Under the pieces are notes generated by a model. The model did not search any database. It was given only the letters and a program-made list of their open reading frames with translations, and was not told the origin of the DNA. Shown here in pieces: positions 56,801-64,000 of a DNA stretch of 64,000 nucleotides; within the stretch, counting starts at the first letter, position 1, and each line of letters starts with the position of its first letter. Both the position numbers and the translations under genes were made by a program. The stretch is from Thermoguttaceae bacterium (GTDB taxonomy: Bacteria > Planctomycetota > Planctomycetia > Pirellulales > Thermoguttaceae). Location of the stretch: assembly GCA_017939795.1 (NCBI GenBank), contig JAGBAA010000097.1:1-64000 (forward strand), read 5' to 3'.

Positions 56801-57676
56801 GTGCGGTTCGTCGGTGAACGCACCGGGGATCAGCTTGCCGAATTCGTGTCCGAGCCGCTTTCGGTACTCTTCGTGCGTGCAGGTCAAAAATGCGTCCGCG
56901 ACGCCGTTCATCAGGAGATTCACGTAGGTCTTTCCGCCGAACCACTGCGAAGCACCGGCATAGCGGGTCCGTCCAATGACCCAGCGCACGCCGTTCGGAG
57001 ATTTCCCCGGGATCGCATTTCCGGCATTTTTCGCACCAAGGATCTCTGCCGTTCGGTCCACGCACGTGCCGTCGGCAAGTTCTTCGATGACGTACTGGAC
57101 GGAATCACCGACCGTCCAGTTTCCGTTTGCGTCGGTCAGCGTGTCGAAAAATCCAATGTCCAGCCCCGTTCCCTGCGATTGCGGCCAGCGTTCGGGAACC
57201 AGACCTCCTGCGAAACCGGATGGGTAGGAGTTTTCGTCGTAGATCCAGATCTTCATGCCGAGTTTGCGTGCTTCATCCAGCGCGGCCTCCCAGAGTCTGA
57301 ACCAGTCGTCCGAAAGATACGGTGTCGCCAGTCCGGGTCGCGGATGGACGTACGCCTGAAGGACTCCCTGTCCCGCTAGGTCGCGCAGCGTGGAGCGGAT
57401 CTGCTCTTCCGTCAGAAGATCATTCCAGACCCAAAGCGGTGCCGGAGCGTAGTCCACACCCGGTGCGGCAAAGTCGGTACGGATCTCTTCCAGCGTCGAA
57501 TCCTGGACTCCATTCAGTTTGGAGTTGGTCGGAAGATAGTCCGCATCGGTTTCGACTTTCGGAAATGGAGGGAATTCGGTATTTTGAGCCGATGCCGGCT
57601 GCGGCAGGAAGGAAATGCCGAAAGCCAGCAGAAAAAGAACGGGCAAACCGTTTGGTATGAGTGGAAATCTTCGCAT
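53810..57676 (-). CDS. GH106-like glycoside hydrolase
   Basis: A 1288-residue secreted enzyme. After a signal peptide (LPVLFLLAFGISFLPQPASA) the catalytic region begins with YAPAPLWVWNDLLTEEQIRSTL and GVLQAYVHPRPGLATPYLSDDW, then GMKIWIYDENSYPSGFAGG, the pattern of GH106 alpha-L-rhamnosidases and their relatives. Downstream YCGHDWEHEWPRAH and FTDEPHIA likely contribute active-site residues. The C-terminal half has beta-sandwich domains, including galactose-binding-like segments. It probably removes rhamnose or a similar sugar from plant or algal pectic or sulfated glycans; exact specificity unknown. The promoter is at 57776-57804. Confidence 0.8.
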   Translation of the reverse strand: MRRFPLIPNGLPVLFLLAFGISFLPQPASAQNTEFPPFPKVETDADYLPTNSKLNGVQDSTLEEIRTDFAAPGVDYAPAPLWVWNDLLTEEQIRSTLRDLAGQGVLQAYVHPRPGLATPYLSDDWFRLWEAALDEARKLGMKIWIYDENSYPSGFAGGLVPERWPQSQGTGLDIGFFDTLTDANGNWTVGDSVQYVIEELADGTCVDRTAEILGAKNAGNAIPGKSPNGVRWVIGRTRYAGASQWFGGKTYVNLLMNGVADAFLTCTHEEYRKRLGHEFGKLIPGAFTDEPHIAPAGQFTWVDDFPQEFEKRRGYSLLPHLGSLAAPVGNWKKVRFDYYRTAQELLIDRWHKRLAAYCEKNGLQYCGHDWEHEWPRAHRTPDSMATAFWRQRPTIDLLMNQFGRGTNSQFGNVRSVRELISAAHQAGRSKTLSENYGAGGFDIRFEDLKRLGDWSYALGVNMTDEHLSYITIRGARKHDHPQTFSYHSAWFEQYGRLANYWTRLSYLLTRGDLTDERFLLLEPTSTSWFYQKDAGNESGKFGRIGNEFADLLNRLEAEQADYDLGSEDIIWRVGSVKNGKFTVGAASYSTVVLPANLETLYPETLALLADFAAQGGRIVSLGADLQSVGGAAKNALSEDLKAKFDAVTQEIVTLTVEELAAETRNAASVSVLAKTNAENVFHLTRQTKDSRIVFICCIDMQNSASVKLSRQNGWENAGIEIFDPTTGERKAAEGDEFELSPCGSLALVISHKIKTPETGTQNTKPAPQLLDPWQFADSISVKPLEENVLALDYLTLKAGDETIQNEYFYRANAKLWQKHGFAKSPWDNGVQLRDTLLKHQFAENSGFEVTYQFTKSDAKIDGLRLVIEDPKDFRVECNGTPVDRIPCAWKFDRSFGVYDISAAAREGVNEIKLIAPKMTVFCELANAWILGNFTLEPAECGFRIVAPKGLAFQKKAMQEEIHPNASNGREGVSWLSSGVGFGAEKDDYAPKLTFKFPTAQKIDGIRVWNYCEQNLAKRGIRTATLSGVGELEFRLGDGTAQTILFEKPVQLAAEQALELCVNSNWNGLTYPLPNDFPKSTKPEIDNGFVGLAEIEFLMKDASGKLVPIAAPSVQASSELVFQSHDRRAVYAVNSAGQMEQQFGWAAQGWPFYSGAVDYSFTVSESDFAKDRPIHAVLPGLRETWNGAVAAVLVQGKQVGTIACHGESVDLTQALQNAFELSRWVSSLRPAKGIATVTFRIYGTPKNLFGPHHVGPLRGSAWPGSFHRAPAVQPAGQNYDFIEYGLFAF

Positions 57677-57775
57677 AATTGAGGGACTCCGCTAAAAGGC
57701 AAGGTGGGAAACAGGTCCTGCATTCCATGGCGGAAGCAGCTGGACCTGCGTCTGTTGAAAATAGTGTTTGACTCT

Positions 57776-57804
57776 ATTTTATACGATGACGGAGATTTTT
57801 TCAA
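57776..57804 (-). promoter_or_regulatory. Sigma-70 promoter of the GH106-like gene
   Basis: Minus-strand TTGAAA (57799-57804), 17-base spacer, TAAAAT (57776-57781), 100 bases before the start codon. Confidence 0.7.
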
Positions 57805-57854
57805 GGAACTCCTGCGGTATTTTTTATGAGAAAAGAGGATTTTGGAAAGAAAAA

Positions 57855-57882
57855 CAAAAAACGGCGCCTCATCGTGCGCCGT
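57855..57882 (-). terminator. Terminator of the discoidin-like PEP-CTERM gene
   Basis: Minus-strand ACGGCGC (57876-57882) pairs with GCGCCGT (57861-57867), followed by T residues. Confidence 0.8.
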
Positions 57883-57902
57883 CTTTTGAATGAATGTGTC
57901 CC

Positions 57903-59600
57903 TTACGCTTTCTGTGTCCGTTTCCGATTCCGGAGCGTCAGGAGACCGAATGCTCCGGTGAGCAACAGCACCCACGCCGCAGGTTCTGGAACCTTTGCCG
58001 GATTCTGATAGAACGCAAGTTCCGCAAATCCGACCATATTGCCGCCGGCTCCTGCCCAGTTGAAATACTCGAAGGCATTATCCAGCGGGATCAGGACCGC
58101 TTTGTCGAAAGCGACCGAATCATCAAACATGAAACTGGCATAATCATCCAATGACATTGCGGTATCGACGCGATAGTAATCGGAAAGAACGAGTTCATCG
58201 CCGTCGTAAAGCGAAAGCGTGAATGCCGTCATGACGTTTCCGTTATTCGTGGAGCGGTATCCGAAGTAAAGGAAACCATCGACCAGTTCCAGTTCGTCAT
58301 TCGTGAACGTCAGGACCGGCGTTGTTTGGGTCGTGTCCGTCTCAAAGAAATCGCTGCCGTTTGCATCCGAATACCACGCTCCTCCGGGAGAATAGCCGCT
58401 CCCATCAATGAGCCAATCCGGCGTATTTCCAGACGGATGATTGATGGAAACCGCACTCGGACGAATGACATCCATCCCTTCCATCGGCGTATTGTAGCTC
58501 GTCTGCCAGGTCGGACCGCCTGCGTAAGGATGATTTCCGAAAGAAACTTCCGAAAGCCCGACGCGGTCGCCGCCGTCGTCGTCGAACGTGCCGTTATTAT
58601 TATAGTCGCCGCCATTCTGGAGATAGTCACCTCTGAAGTTGTCCGTGATCGTCATGACGACTTTTGACGCGCCTTTCACTTCCGGGAACGTAAACAGAGA
58701 CGGGGCACTCTGTTTGTACGCGGTCATTTTGAAGGAGTAGAGCGACTCATCTTCCACCGCGATCTGGTTTCCTGCCGCATCGTAGAATTTCAGATTGAAA
58801 TCCTTCCCCGTGTTGCCGGCTACGGTGTAAGGCGTGACGGTGATGCTGGAAAGGTTTTTCGCTTCGCTGAACGTAAACGTCAGTTCCGGATCCGCATATT
58901 TGCCGTCATGATAGTAATCCCGAATATCCCCTCCCTGCGCCCAGTTCGTGCACCACTGGGTGGAGATGTTTCCGTCCAGAAGGTTGGTCGCCGGCATACT
59001 GCCGATCGCATTGTTCGCGGTAGCGGACGAAGGCGTGTATGTTTCGATCGTATTCGTGCGGTTGAACTGGATCTCAGCGACCCCAACGCGGTCACCGCCG
59101 CCAAGGTTGGTGGTCTGACCGAAGTTCCCCGTCATTTCCATCTTCACGTACTGTGCCGAGACCGGAGCGGTCAGTGCGATGTTCGTCGCGTCTTTGGTGT
59201 ACGTGTCGAGCGTCACGTCCTGCACCGCGATCGGCGTACCGTCGAATCCCTGCGAGCCGTCGTAAAACGAAAGCGTGAATTTCTGCACGGAGTTTCCGCC
59301 GAACGGATAACCCCAGATGGAAAACGCATCCAGTATCTGATTCGTTCCCAGGTCGAACACCATGATCGGGTTTACGGTACCGTTGAGATAGTAGTTGTTT
59401 CCGCCGTTCGGATTCAGCGTACACCAGGTCGAATTTGGATTGCCGTCGCTGGCATTGTTGTTTTTGTAGTTGTCGTCGATGCTCTTTCCCCCGTCTGTTT
59501 GCAGGGAGAGTACCCTTTCAGCCGTGATCAGCTCCGCCTTTGCCGGAGCGCACAGAGCTGCGGCCGAAGCCAGAGCGGTCAACAATGAACGAATACGCAT
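57903..59600 (-). CDS. Discoidin-like PEP-CTERM protein
   Basis: A 565-residue secreted protein. A signal peptide (RIRSLLTALASAAALCAPAKA) is followed by three similar beta-sandwich units, each with a W near a Trp-Cys or Trp-Tyr turn (STWCTLNPNGG, TQWCTNWAQGG, GGAWYSDANG) and an ending like GDRVGVAEIQF, GDRVGLSEVSF and GNMVGFAELAF, typical of F5/8 (discoidin) carbohydrate-binding folds. The C-terminus is a PEP-CTERM signal: VPEPAAW, hydrophobic VLLLTGAFGLLTL, basic RNRKR. It is probably a surface sugar-binding protein. AAAGGA lies before the chosen ATG. Confidence 0.85.
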   Translation of the reverse strand: MRIRSLLTALASAAALCAPAKAELITAERVLSLQTDGGKSIDDNYKNNNASDGNPNSTWCTLNPNGGNNYYLNGTVNPIMVFDLGTNQILDAFSIWGYPFGGNSVQKFTLSFYDGSQGFDGTPIAVQDVTLDTYTKDATNIALTAPVSAQYVKMEMTGNFGQTTNLGGGDRVGVAEIQFNRTNTIETYTPSSATANNAIGSMPATNLLDGNISTQWCTNWAQGGDIRDYYHDGKYADPELTFTFSEAKNLSSITVTPYTVAGNTGKDFNLKFYDAAGNQIAVEDESLYSFKMTAYKQSAPSLFTFPEVKGASKVVMTITDNFRGDYLQNGGDYNNNGTFDDDGGDRVGLSEVSFGNHPYAGGPTWQTSYNTPMEGMDVIRPSAVSINHPSGNTPDWLIDGSGYSPGGAWYSDANGSDFFETDTTQTTPVLTFTNDELELVDGFLYFGYRSTNNGNVMTAFTLSLYDGDELVLSDYYRVDTAMSLDDYASFMFDDSVAFDKAVLIPLDNAFEYFNWAGAGGNMVGFAELAFYQNPAKVPEPAAWVLLLTGAFGLLTLRNRKRTQKA

Positions 59601-59655
59601 AAAATATCCTTTCCAGTTCACATTATTGGAAACTTTCATTTTATCTGGTTCAGAT

Positions 59656-59683
59656 ATGATATACAGAAATTCTGAAATGTCAA
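59656..59683 (-). promoter_or_regulatory. Sigma-70 promoter of the discoidin-like PEP-CTERM gene
   Basis: Minus-strand TTGACA (59678-59683), 16-base spacer holding CAGAA-T-TTCTG, TATCAT (59656-59661). Confidence 0.65.
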
Positions 59684-59840
59684 TCAGAAAATTGGGAAAT
59701 TTTTAATTTTTGTTTGAAAATTTCAGAGAATGTACTGAATGTGGCGGATTTGACGCATGTTTTTTGGTTGGATGGCGGTTTAAGAGAGTGGAGGTTCGTG
59801 TTTCGGCTTCGTCAGAGGGGGGATAGTACGGCATACAGCA

Positions 59841-59871
59841 AAAAAAATCCTCCGGTCGGGAACCGAAGGAT
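59841..59871 (-). terminator. Terminator of tRNA-Arg
   Basis: Minus-strand arms 59862-59871 and 59847-59856 form a 10-bp stem (one G-T pair) followed by seven T, 10 bases past the tRNA 3' end. Confidence 0.85.
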
Positions 59872-59881
59872 CTTTCCTGAG

Positions 59882-59955
59882 CGTCTCCGGCGGGGGTCGA
59901 ACCCACAACCTCTGCCTTCGGAGGGCAGCGCGCTATCCAATTGTGCCACGGAAAC
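59882..59955 (-). tRNA. tRNA-Arg (anticodon CCG)
   Basis: The minus strand folds as a cloverleaf: acceptor GTTTCCG/CGGAGAC, anticodon stem CTGCC/GGCAG with loop CTCCGAA (anticodon CCG, reading CGG), T-arm GTGGG-TTCGACC-CCCGC and discriminator G. The 3' CCA is not encoded. It is a single-gene unit with its own promoter and terminator. Confidence 0.93.
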
Positions 59956-59968
59956 GAATGATGCTTTC

Positions 59969-59996
59969 ATTTTAACCGATTTTCGTCTTTTGTCAA
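59969..59996 (-). promoter_or_regulatory. Promoter of tRNA-Arg
   Basis: Minus-strand TTGACA (59991-59996), 16-base spacer, TAAAAT (59969-59974), 13 bases before the tRNA 5' end. Confidence 0.85.
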
Positions 59997-60068
59997 GGGG
60001 GCGAAACCGTTTCTGAGTGGATTTTTTTGATTTGGGAGGACTTTTTCTCTTATTTCAGCTCGCAGACC

Positions 60069-60097
60069 TTGCGGAATTGCAGAATATGGTGTAAAAT
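60069..60097 (+). promoter_or_regulatory. Promoter of the small membrane protein gene
   Basis: TTGCGG (60069-60074), 17-base spacer, TAAAAT (60092-60097), 75 bases before the ATG at 60172. Confidence 0.6.
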
Positions 60098-60171
60098 GGC
60101 AGAACAGGAGATCTTTCCGCTTTGGATGGTCCGGATCTCCCCAGTTTTAGGATCCGATCGGAGTACGGCAG

Positions 60172-60534
60172 ATGCGGCTGAAAAAATGGCGAAATGACGA
60201 AGAAGATTCCCTGGAAAAGAAACTGTCCATGTACGGCACTCCCCGAAATTCACGTGAATGGAGGAAATATTGGCATTGGCGGGCATCGCTGAAGTCTTTC
60301 CGCCTTTGTCCCGATCATCCGCGGCCTCGCAAAAATTACGGCAGATATTCGCTCCTGACAGTGGCGATATGGATGGGGGCGTGCTGGTACATTTTGCCGG
60401 AAAGTCCCCATTCGCTGAGGGATCTCATGCTCGCATCGGTACTGCTCATTCCCATTGTCCTTCTTACGGAACTTCTTCTGCCGCCGCCGCGCAAACTTTG
60501 GTCAATGTTCGCAAGTCTATGGCGGAAAAACTAA
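60172..60534 (+). CDS. Small hypothetical membrane protein
   Basis: A 120-residue basic protein. The first 60 residues are polar (MRLKKWRNDEEDSLEKKL...), followed by two membrane helices, about 62-77 (LLTVAIWMGACWYIL) and 85-105 (LMLASVLLIPIVLLTELLL), and a basic end WRKN. GGAG lies 8 bases before the ATG and a good promoter is placed for it. I recognise no family. Confidence 0.6.
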   Translation: MRLKKWRNDEEDSLEKKLSMYGTPRNSREWRKYWHWRASLKSFRLCPDHPRPRKNYGRYSLLTVAIWMGACWYILPESPHSLRDLMLASVLLIPIVLLTELLLPPPRKLWSMFASLWRKN

Positions 60535-60579
60535 AAAAGGCGATTCCGGCAGGTGCGTACCGGCCCGAACCGTGATCTT

Positions 60580-60784
60580 ACCACTGAGTGCGCAGAAAAA
60601 GCACGGAAACACACTGAAAAGTAAGAGGAAAATTTCCTGACACGAATTTCACGGAAGGCACGAAAAGATGTGAAATGAATTTTTAAAAAATTTTTAAAAA
60701 CATTTCGCGTGATCCGCGTTTTTTCATGCTTTTCGTGTTCCCATCTTCTGAGCGGCTCTGTGTGTCTTCTGTGTTTTCTGTGGT
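60580..60784. repeat. Imperfect ~205-bp palindromic repeat
   Basis: The left half begins ACCACTGAGTGCGCAGAAAA and the right half, on the other strand, begins ACCACAGAAAACACAGAAGA; both run through CACGAAAAG-type words to GAAATG (60672-60677) / CATTTC (60701-60706) around an A/T centre. The halves match loosely, not base for base. Sequences of ACACAGA-like words recur in many bacterial genomes as dispersed non-coding repeats. Confidence 0.6.
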
Positions 60785-60823
60785 GAAACTGGTATGCTGT
60801 TTCCGGAAGAGCCTTTTTTCATC

Positions 60824-60852
60824 TTGCGCGATCTGGAAGATTTTGCTATACT
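60824..60852 (+). promoter_or_regulatory. Promoter of the CBM9-like gene
   Basis: TTGCGC (60824-60829), 17-base spacer, TATACT (60847-60852), 47 bases before the ATG at 60899. Confidence 0.65.
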
Positions 60853-60898
60853 TTCCGTGAATGGAATTTTTGGAAAATGGAGATCGGAGAAGAACGCA

Positions 60899-61591
60899 AT
60901 GCGTCATCAATCGTTAATTCCAAACCGTTTCCTGTTTCATATCGAGATGGAATGCGGTTACCGAGAGGGGTTGGATGAGCTTCAGGAACTTCCGGAATGT
61001 TTTACGCTTCCTGATTTTGAAGTGCTTGAAGACCCGCAGGTCTCTGACGGCATTTTTTCCCGAAAGGCGCGGGGCGGAAAGGAATTTTACGTTCGGAGTG
61101 CCTGGAATGAGCGCGGGATCGCGTTTCAGTTTTTTGTTTCCGGGAAATCGAAAGAACTCTGGTGCAATCCGGATCGTCCGGATGAAAGTGACCGGATCGA
61201 GCTGTGGCTCGATACGCGCAATGTGCATGATGTGCACCGTGCGACACGGTACTGCCACCGTTTCGTCTGTTTTCCGACAGGCAGCGGACGTGACGGTGAC
61301 GAAGCGGCCGTTCTTTTTCAGCCGGTCAGCCGAACGAAACAGATCCCGAATGAAATTCCGGATGGAGCGATGAAGATCCGGTCCCATGTACAGCGGAACT
61401 GCTATTCCGTATTCCTCTACCTTTCGGCATCGGCACTGACCGGGTTTGACACGCGGGAGTTTCGGCACCTTGGGATCGCCTGGGCTTTGATAGACCGGGA
61501 GCTTCCGATGAAGACCCTCACCGCCGGTGCGCCGTTCCCGTTCATGGAGGATCCGTCGCTCTGGTACTCGCTGTTCCTGAAGGAAGACTAA
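60899..61591 (+). CDS. CBM9/DOMON-like sugar-binding protein
   Basis: A 230-residue protein with no signal peptide. Recognised blocks: FYVRSAWNERGIAFQFFVSG, the central RIELWLDTRNVHDVHRATRYCHRF, FLYLSASALTGFD and the terminal DPSLWYSLFL, which fit the CBM9-like branch of the DOMON fold as found in planctomycetes. The likely role is binding a carbohydrate, but the ligand is unknown. GGAGAA precedes the ATG. The thioesterase and YkgJ genes follow on the same strand at 15 and 53 bases. Confidence 0.75.
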   Translation: MRHQSLIPNRFLFHIEMECGYREGLDELQELPECFTLPDFEVLEDPQVSDGIFSRKARGGKEFYVRSAWNERGIAFQFFVSGKSKELWCNPDRPDESDRIELWLDTRNVHDVHRATRYCHRFVCFPTGSGRDGDEAAVLFQPVSRTKQIPNEIPDGAMKIRSHVQRNCYSVFLYLSASALTGFDTREFRHLGIAWALIDRELPMKTLTAGAPFPFMEDPSLWYSLFLKED

Positions 61592-61606
61592 GCAGGAAAA
61601 CCGAGG

Positions 61607-62053
61607 ATGCCGGAAATGAACTTTGAGCAAAAACCGGGAGATATACCGGGAAGGAAGCAGAAAGAAATGGAGATCATGCGGGACTTTACGATGGAGCTTC
61701 GGGTCCGCTATACGGAATGCGATCCGATGCGCGTCGTGCATCATTCGAAATATTTCGTCTATTTTGAAATGGCGAGAACAGAGCTTTTCCGCGCCAATGG
61801 CGGAAGCCATGACCAGCTGGAGCGGGACGGACTTTTTTTCGTGGTCGTGCGTGCAGACTGCCACTACATCAAGCCTGCGCACTATGATGACCTCATTCAG
61901 GTGAGTATCCACGTCGAGAAAGTGACCCGCGCCAAGATCGTGCACCGCTACGAAGTCCGCCGTGACGGAGAACTGCTGACTGAGGCACACATTACCCTCG
62001 CGCTGATCGATCGGGACGGTAAGATCCAGCTTATCCCGAAGGGGATGACGTGA
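61607..62053 (+). CDS. YbgC-like acyl-CoA thioesterase (hotdog fold)
   Basis: A 148-residue protein of the 4HBT thioesterase family. The signature RVRYTECDPMRVVHHSKYFVYFEMARTELF contains the catalytic Asp in ECDPM. It hydrolyses acyl-CoA or acyl-ACP thioesters in the cytoplasm. The start at 61607 is tentative: the family usually begins just before RVRYTE, so ATG 61667 or 61676 is also plausible. No Tol-Pal genes adjoin, so the classical YbgC context is absent. Confidence 0.85.
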   Translation: MPEMNFEQKPGDIPGRKQKEMEIMRDFTMELRVRYTECDPMRVVHHSKYFVYFEMARTELFRANGGSHDQLERDGLFFVVVRADCHYIKPAHYDDLIQVSIHVEKVTRAKIVHRYEVRRDGELLTEAHITLALIDRDGKIQLIPKGMT

Positions 62054-62106
62054 ACGGTTGAGACGAAACGGATTTTTTTCCAAAAGGATCGGAGACAAAA
62101 CGGAAA

Positions 62107-62529
62107 ATGGCTCAAAAAAGAAAACCCCGCCGTGATGAAGTGGAAGATCTCGACACACTGTGCGAGTACTGTTCGGGAAAATGCTGCCGATATTTTGCGA
62201 TGGAGATCGACGAGCCGGTCGATTGGGAGGATTTTGACCGGCTGAGGTGGTTCGTGCTGCATGAGTACACCACGCTCTTCACCGAAGACGAACACTGGTT
62301 CCTGCTCGTTCAGACCAAATGCCGGAAACTGGATGAACAGAACCGGTGCATGGACTACGAAAACCGGCCGAATGTCTGCCGAAGCTACACGACCGCACAC
62401 TGCGAGTATGAAGACCACTGGGTCTACGACCGATACTTTGAAACGCCGGAACAGGTCGCGGAGTATGCCGAGGCGCTCCTTGGTCCGCGAGTTGGAGACA
62501 GTATCCGTACACCGCGCAAATGTGCCTGA
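62107..62529 (+). CDS. YkgJ-family cysteine cluster protein
   Basis: A 140-residue protein with the CxxC...CC-type cysteine cluster at the N-terminus (LCEYCSGKCCRYF) and further cysteines TKCRKLDEQNRCMDYENRPNVCRSY, which together define the YkgJ/UPF0153 family, thought to bind zinc or iron-sulfur. The role is unknown. It lies 53 bases after the thioesterase gene. Confidence 0.88.
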   Translation: MAQKRKPRRDEVEDLDTLCEYCSGKCCRYFAMEIDEPVDWEDFDRLRWFVLHEYTTLFTEDEHWFLLVQTKCRKLDEQNRCMDYENRPNVCRSYTTAHCEYEDHWVYDRYFETPEQVAEYAEALLGPRVGDSIRTPRKCA

Positions 62530-62562
62530 AAGCGGGATGGTGTTCGGAGCTTACGCGTTTGG

Positions 62563-63789
62563 TCACCAGCGTTTGGGAACTTTCAGAAATTCCTGCACGA
62601 TCTTCGCCGTGTTTTTGACCGGATCGTACAGATCGAGCACCCGCTCCCGATTTTGACGCCCCAGCCGGGCTGAAAGCTCCGGATCGCGGAAGAGTGTGAG
62701 GAGGTGCTCCGCAAGCATTCTGGAATCGTCCGGATCCGCCAGAAAACCGGTCGCGCCGTTCTGAATGATCTCCGCAGGCCCCTGCGAACGAACTGCGATC
62801 GCCGGTTTCGCGAACATCCCGGCCTCTACGAGGACCAGGCCAAAGGATTCTTCCCATGACGTGAGCGTCAGAACGTTCGCGAGCCGTAAAAGCGGGCGAA
62901 TGTCGTCCTGAAACGGGATCAGACGGCATGTCGTTTCGAGTGCGGAGTGTGCGATCTCCTGCCGAAGAGATGTTTCCAGAGGTCCGGCACCCGCGAAAAT
63001 GAACTGAATGTTTTCCCGCACGCTTTCCGGCAGTTGGGCTGCAGCGCGCAAAAGCATGTGCGGATTCTTCCGTTCCGAGAAACGTCCAAGCCACAAAACG
63101 GTCCATTTCTCCGGATCGATGCCGGATCCTCTCAGTTTTTCCCAGGCTGGACGCGCTTCTTTTTCCTGAAAATGTTCCGCCTCTTCCAGTGTCAGCCGCG
63201 AGGAATTCGAGACGACCGCGGATCGGGCGCAAAGTTCATCCAGCTGCTTTTCTGCATTCCGGGAACGGGAGTGTGTTGTGCGGAGATGCGCTTCTGCGAT
63301 TTTGCGCGACGGATCGGATTCAAAAAAGACGGTCCGGCTGTTTCGATAGAAGAAATTCGTGATCCGCGGGAGCGAAAACCACCGAGGACGCATGAAGCGG
63401 TCTTCGAGAACTTCATGAATGTGCGTGAAGTGCGGGATCCCGAGTGCACGGGCCGCCAGAACGCCTTCAAAAATGCAGACGGTATTCGAGTAGACGGCAT
63501 CGATCCGGTTTTTCTTCAGAAAGTTTTTTAAACGATGAAGACGAAATGGTGTCCGCAGCCGGTTTTTCCACTCCCAGAACGACGGCTCGTAAAGCATCCA
63601 CCAGCAAAGCGGTTCGATCTCGACCGGGATCCCCATTTCGTGCGCAGAATCCGCCATGGGACCGTCGGTCGGAAAAATGACGAACGGCTCGATCTTTTCC
63701 CGATCCAGATTCCGGAGCGTCGTGTCGAGACAAAATTCCGCACCGCCGCGCAGCGCACTGTGAGCCAGAAAAAGGATGCGTTTTTTCAT
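62563..63789 (-). CDS. Glycosyltransferase family 4 protein
   Basis: A 408-residue GT-B enzyme. ILFLAHSALRGGAEFCLDTTL is the N-terminal glycine-rich acceptor loop; the donor domain has WTVLWLGRFSERKNPHMLL and IQFIFAGAGPLETSL, and the retaining-GT block SWEESFGLVLVEAGMFAKPAIAV supplies the catalytic E-x7-E. It ends convergently with the YkgJ gene, 33 bases apart. It is probably part of an envelope or exported-glycan gene group continuing beyond the window. Confidence 0.92.
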   Translation of the reverse strand: MKKRILFLAHSALRGGAEFCLDTTLRNLDREKIEPFVIFPTDGPMADSAHEMGIPVEIEPLCWWMLYEPSFWEWKNRLRTPFRLHRLKNFLKKNRIDAVYSNTVCIFEGVLAARALGIPHFTHIHEVLEDRFMRPRWFSLPRITNFFYRNSRTVFFESDPSRKIAEAHLRTTHSRSRNAEKQLDELCARSAVVSNSSRLTLEEAEHFQEKEARPAWEKLRGSGIDPEKWTVLWLGRFSERKNPHMLLRAAAQLPESVRENIQFIFAGAGPLETSLRQEIAHSALETTCRLIPFQDDIRPLLRLANVLTLTSWEESFGLVLVEAGMFAKPAIAVRSQGPAEIIQNGATGFLADPDDSRMLAEHLLTLFRDPELSARLGRQNRERVLDLYDPVKNTAKIVQEFLKVPKRW

Positions 63790-63943
63790 GTTCGGCGTTT
63801 TCTGTTTCTTCTCAGGAGGATCGGGAAATCATTCTCTGGTCAGGATCCGGTTTGCGATGAAAGACTTTCCAGCTGTGAAAGTATCGGATCGGCAGCGGTA
63901 CGTTCAGTCCGTTTTCGTGCCGGGAACGTGCCGAAACGCAAAA

Positions 63944-64000
63944 CTAGACCGTCTTTTGACTGTTCATGCGCTGAGACAGGACCGCCAGGCTCGAAGAAAG
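63944..64000 (-). CDS. Possible C-terminal end of a gene running off the window
   Basis: On the minus strand the last 57 bases are open and end LAVLSQRMNSQKTV-stop. Codon use fits the neighbours. Too short for a family call; the rest lies beyond the window. Confidence 0.35.
   Translation of the reverse strand, partial: LSSSLAVLSQRMNSQKTV

Overview
The window looks like chromosomal DNA of a planctomycete (Planctomycetota, probably Pirellulales or a gut relative). The evidence is gene content: a giant tandem UvrA, a HYExAFE-family protein, a DUF1571-type protein, two PEP-CTERM proteins, a Tat-exported Gfo/Idh/MocA oxidoreductase, a membrane Ser/Thr kinase with an extracytoplasmic sensor, and several small lipoproteins and acidic proteins typical of the phylum. 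Genes are dense, on both strands, in short units separated by clear hairpin terminators and often headed by near-consensus sigma-70 promoters whose -10 box is often TAAAAT. I see no insertion sequence, prophage, CRISPR array or rRNA.

Layout. 1-1.2 kb: three direct 162-bp hairpin-bearing repeats, a small DUF4288-like gene, and a diverged inverted copy of the repeat. 1.2-3.5 kb: nucleoside hydrolase and PfkB sugar kinase. 3.9-8.5 kb: a repeat-rich membrane protein converging on the primary sigma factor. 9.3-14 kb: DUF1571 protein, acidic protein, lipoprotein, GntP permease. 14.2-19 kb: LysM plus L,D-transpeptidase-like protein lacking the catalytic cysteine, PyrE, lipoprotein, RF2. 19-28 kb (minus): autotransporter-like PEP-CTERM protein, HEAT protein, Gfo/Idh/MocA oxidoreductase, HisF, metallophosphoesterase. 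28-32 kb: zinc-ribbon membrane protein coupled to a sensor kinase, and a radical SAM protein. 32-35.5 kb (minus): flavoprotein, AcpS, methyltransferase. 35.9-48.2 kb: HYExAFE protein, a divergent MurE-like ligase, giant UvrA and two glycosyltransferases in close order. 48.2-59.6 kb: TPR-like secreted protein, beta-helix protein, GH106-like glycosidase and a second PEP-CTERM protein. 59.9-64 kb: tRNA-Arg(CCG), a small membrane protein, an imperfect palindromic repeat, a CBM9/DOMON-like protein, a thioesterase, a YkgJ protein and a glycosyltransferase.

How it fits together: many products act at or beyond the cell envelope (beta-helix, GH106, PEP-CTERM surface proteins, LysM protein, lipoproteins, glycosyltransferases), consistent with a polysaccharide-degrading planctomycete. 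The remainder is housekeeping (rpoD, prfB, pyrE, hisF, acpS, uvrA, tRNA).

The most interesting signals are the hairpin repeat family at the left end, whose main stem shows compensatory base changes between copies; two cell-wall-enzyme homologues (MurE-like, L,D-transpeptidase-like) with substituted motif residues; the UvrA C-terminal extension; and four intergenic tracts of exactly eight G.
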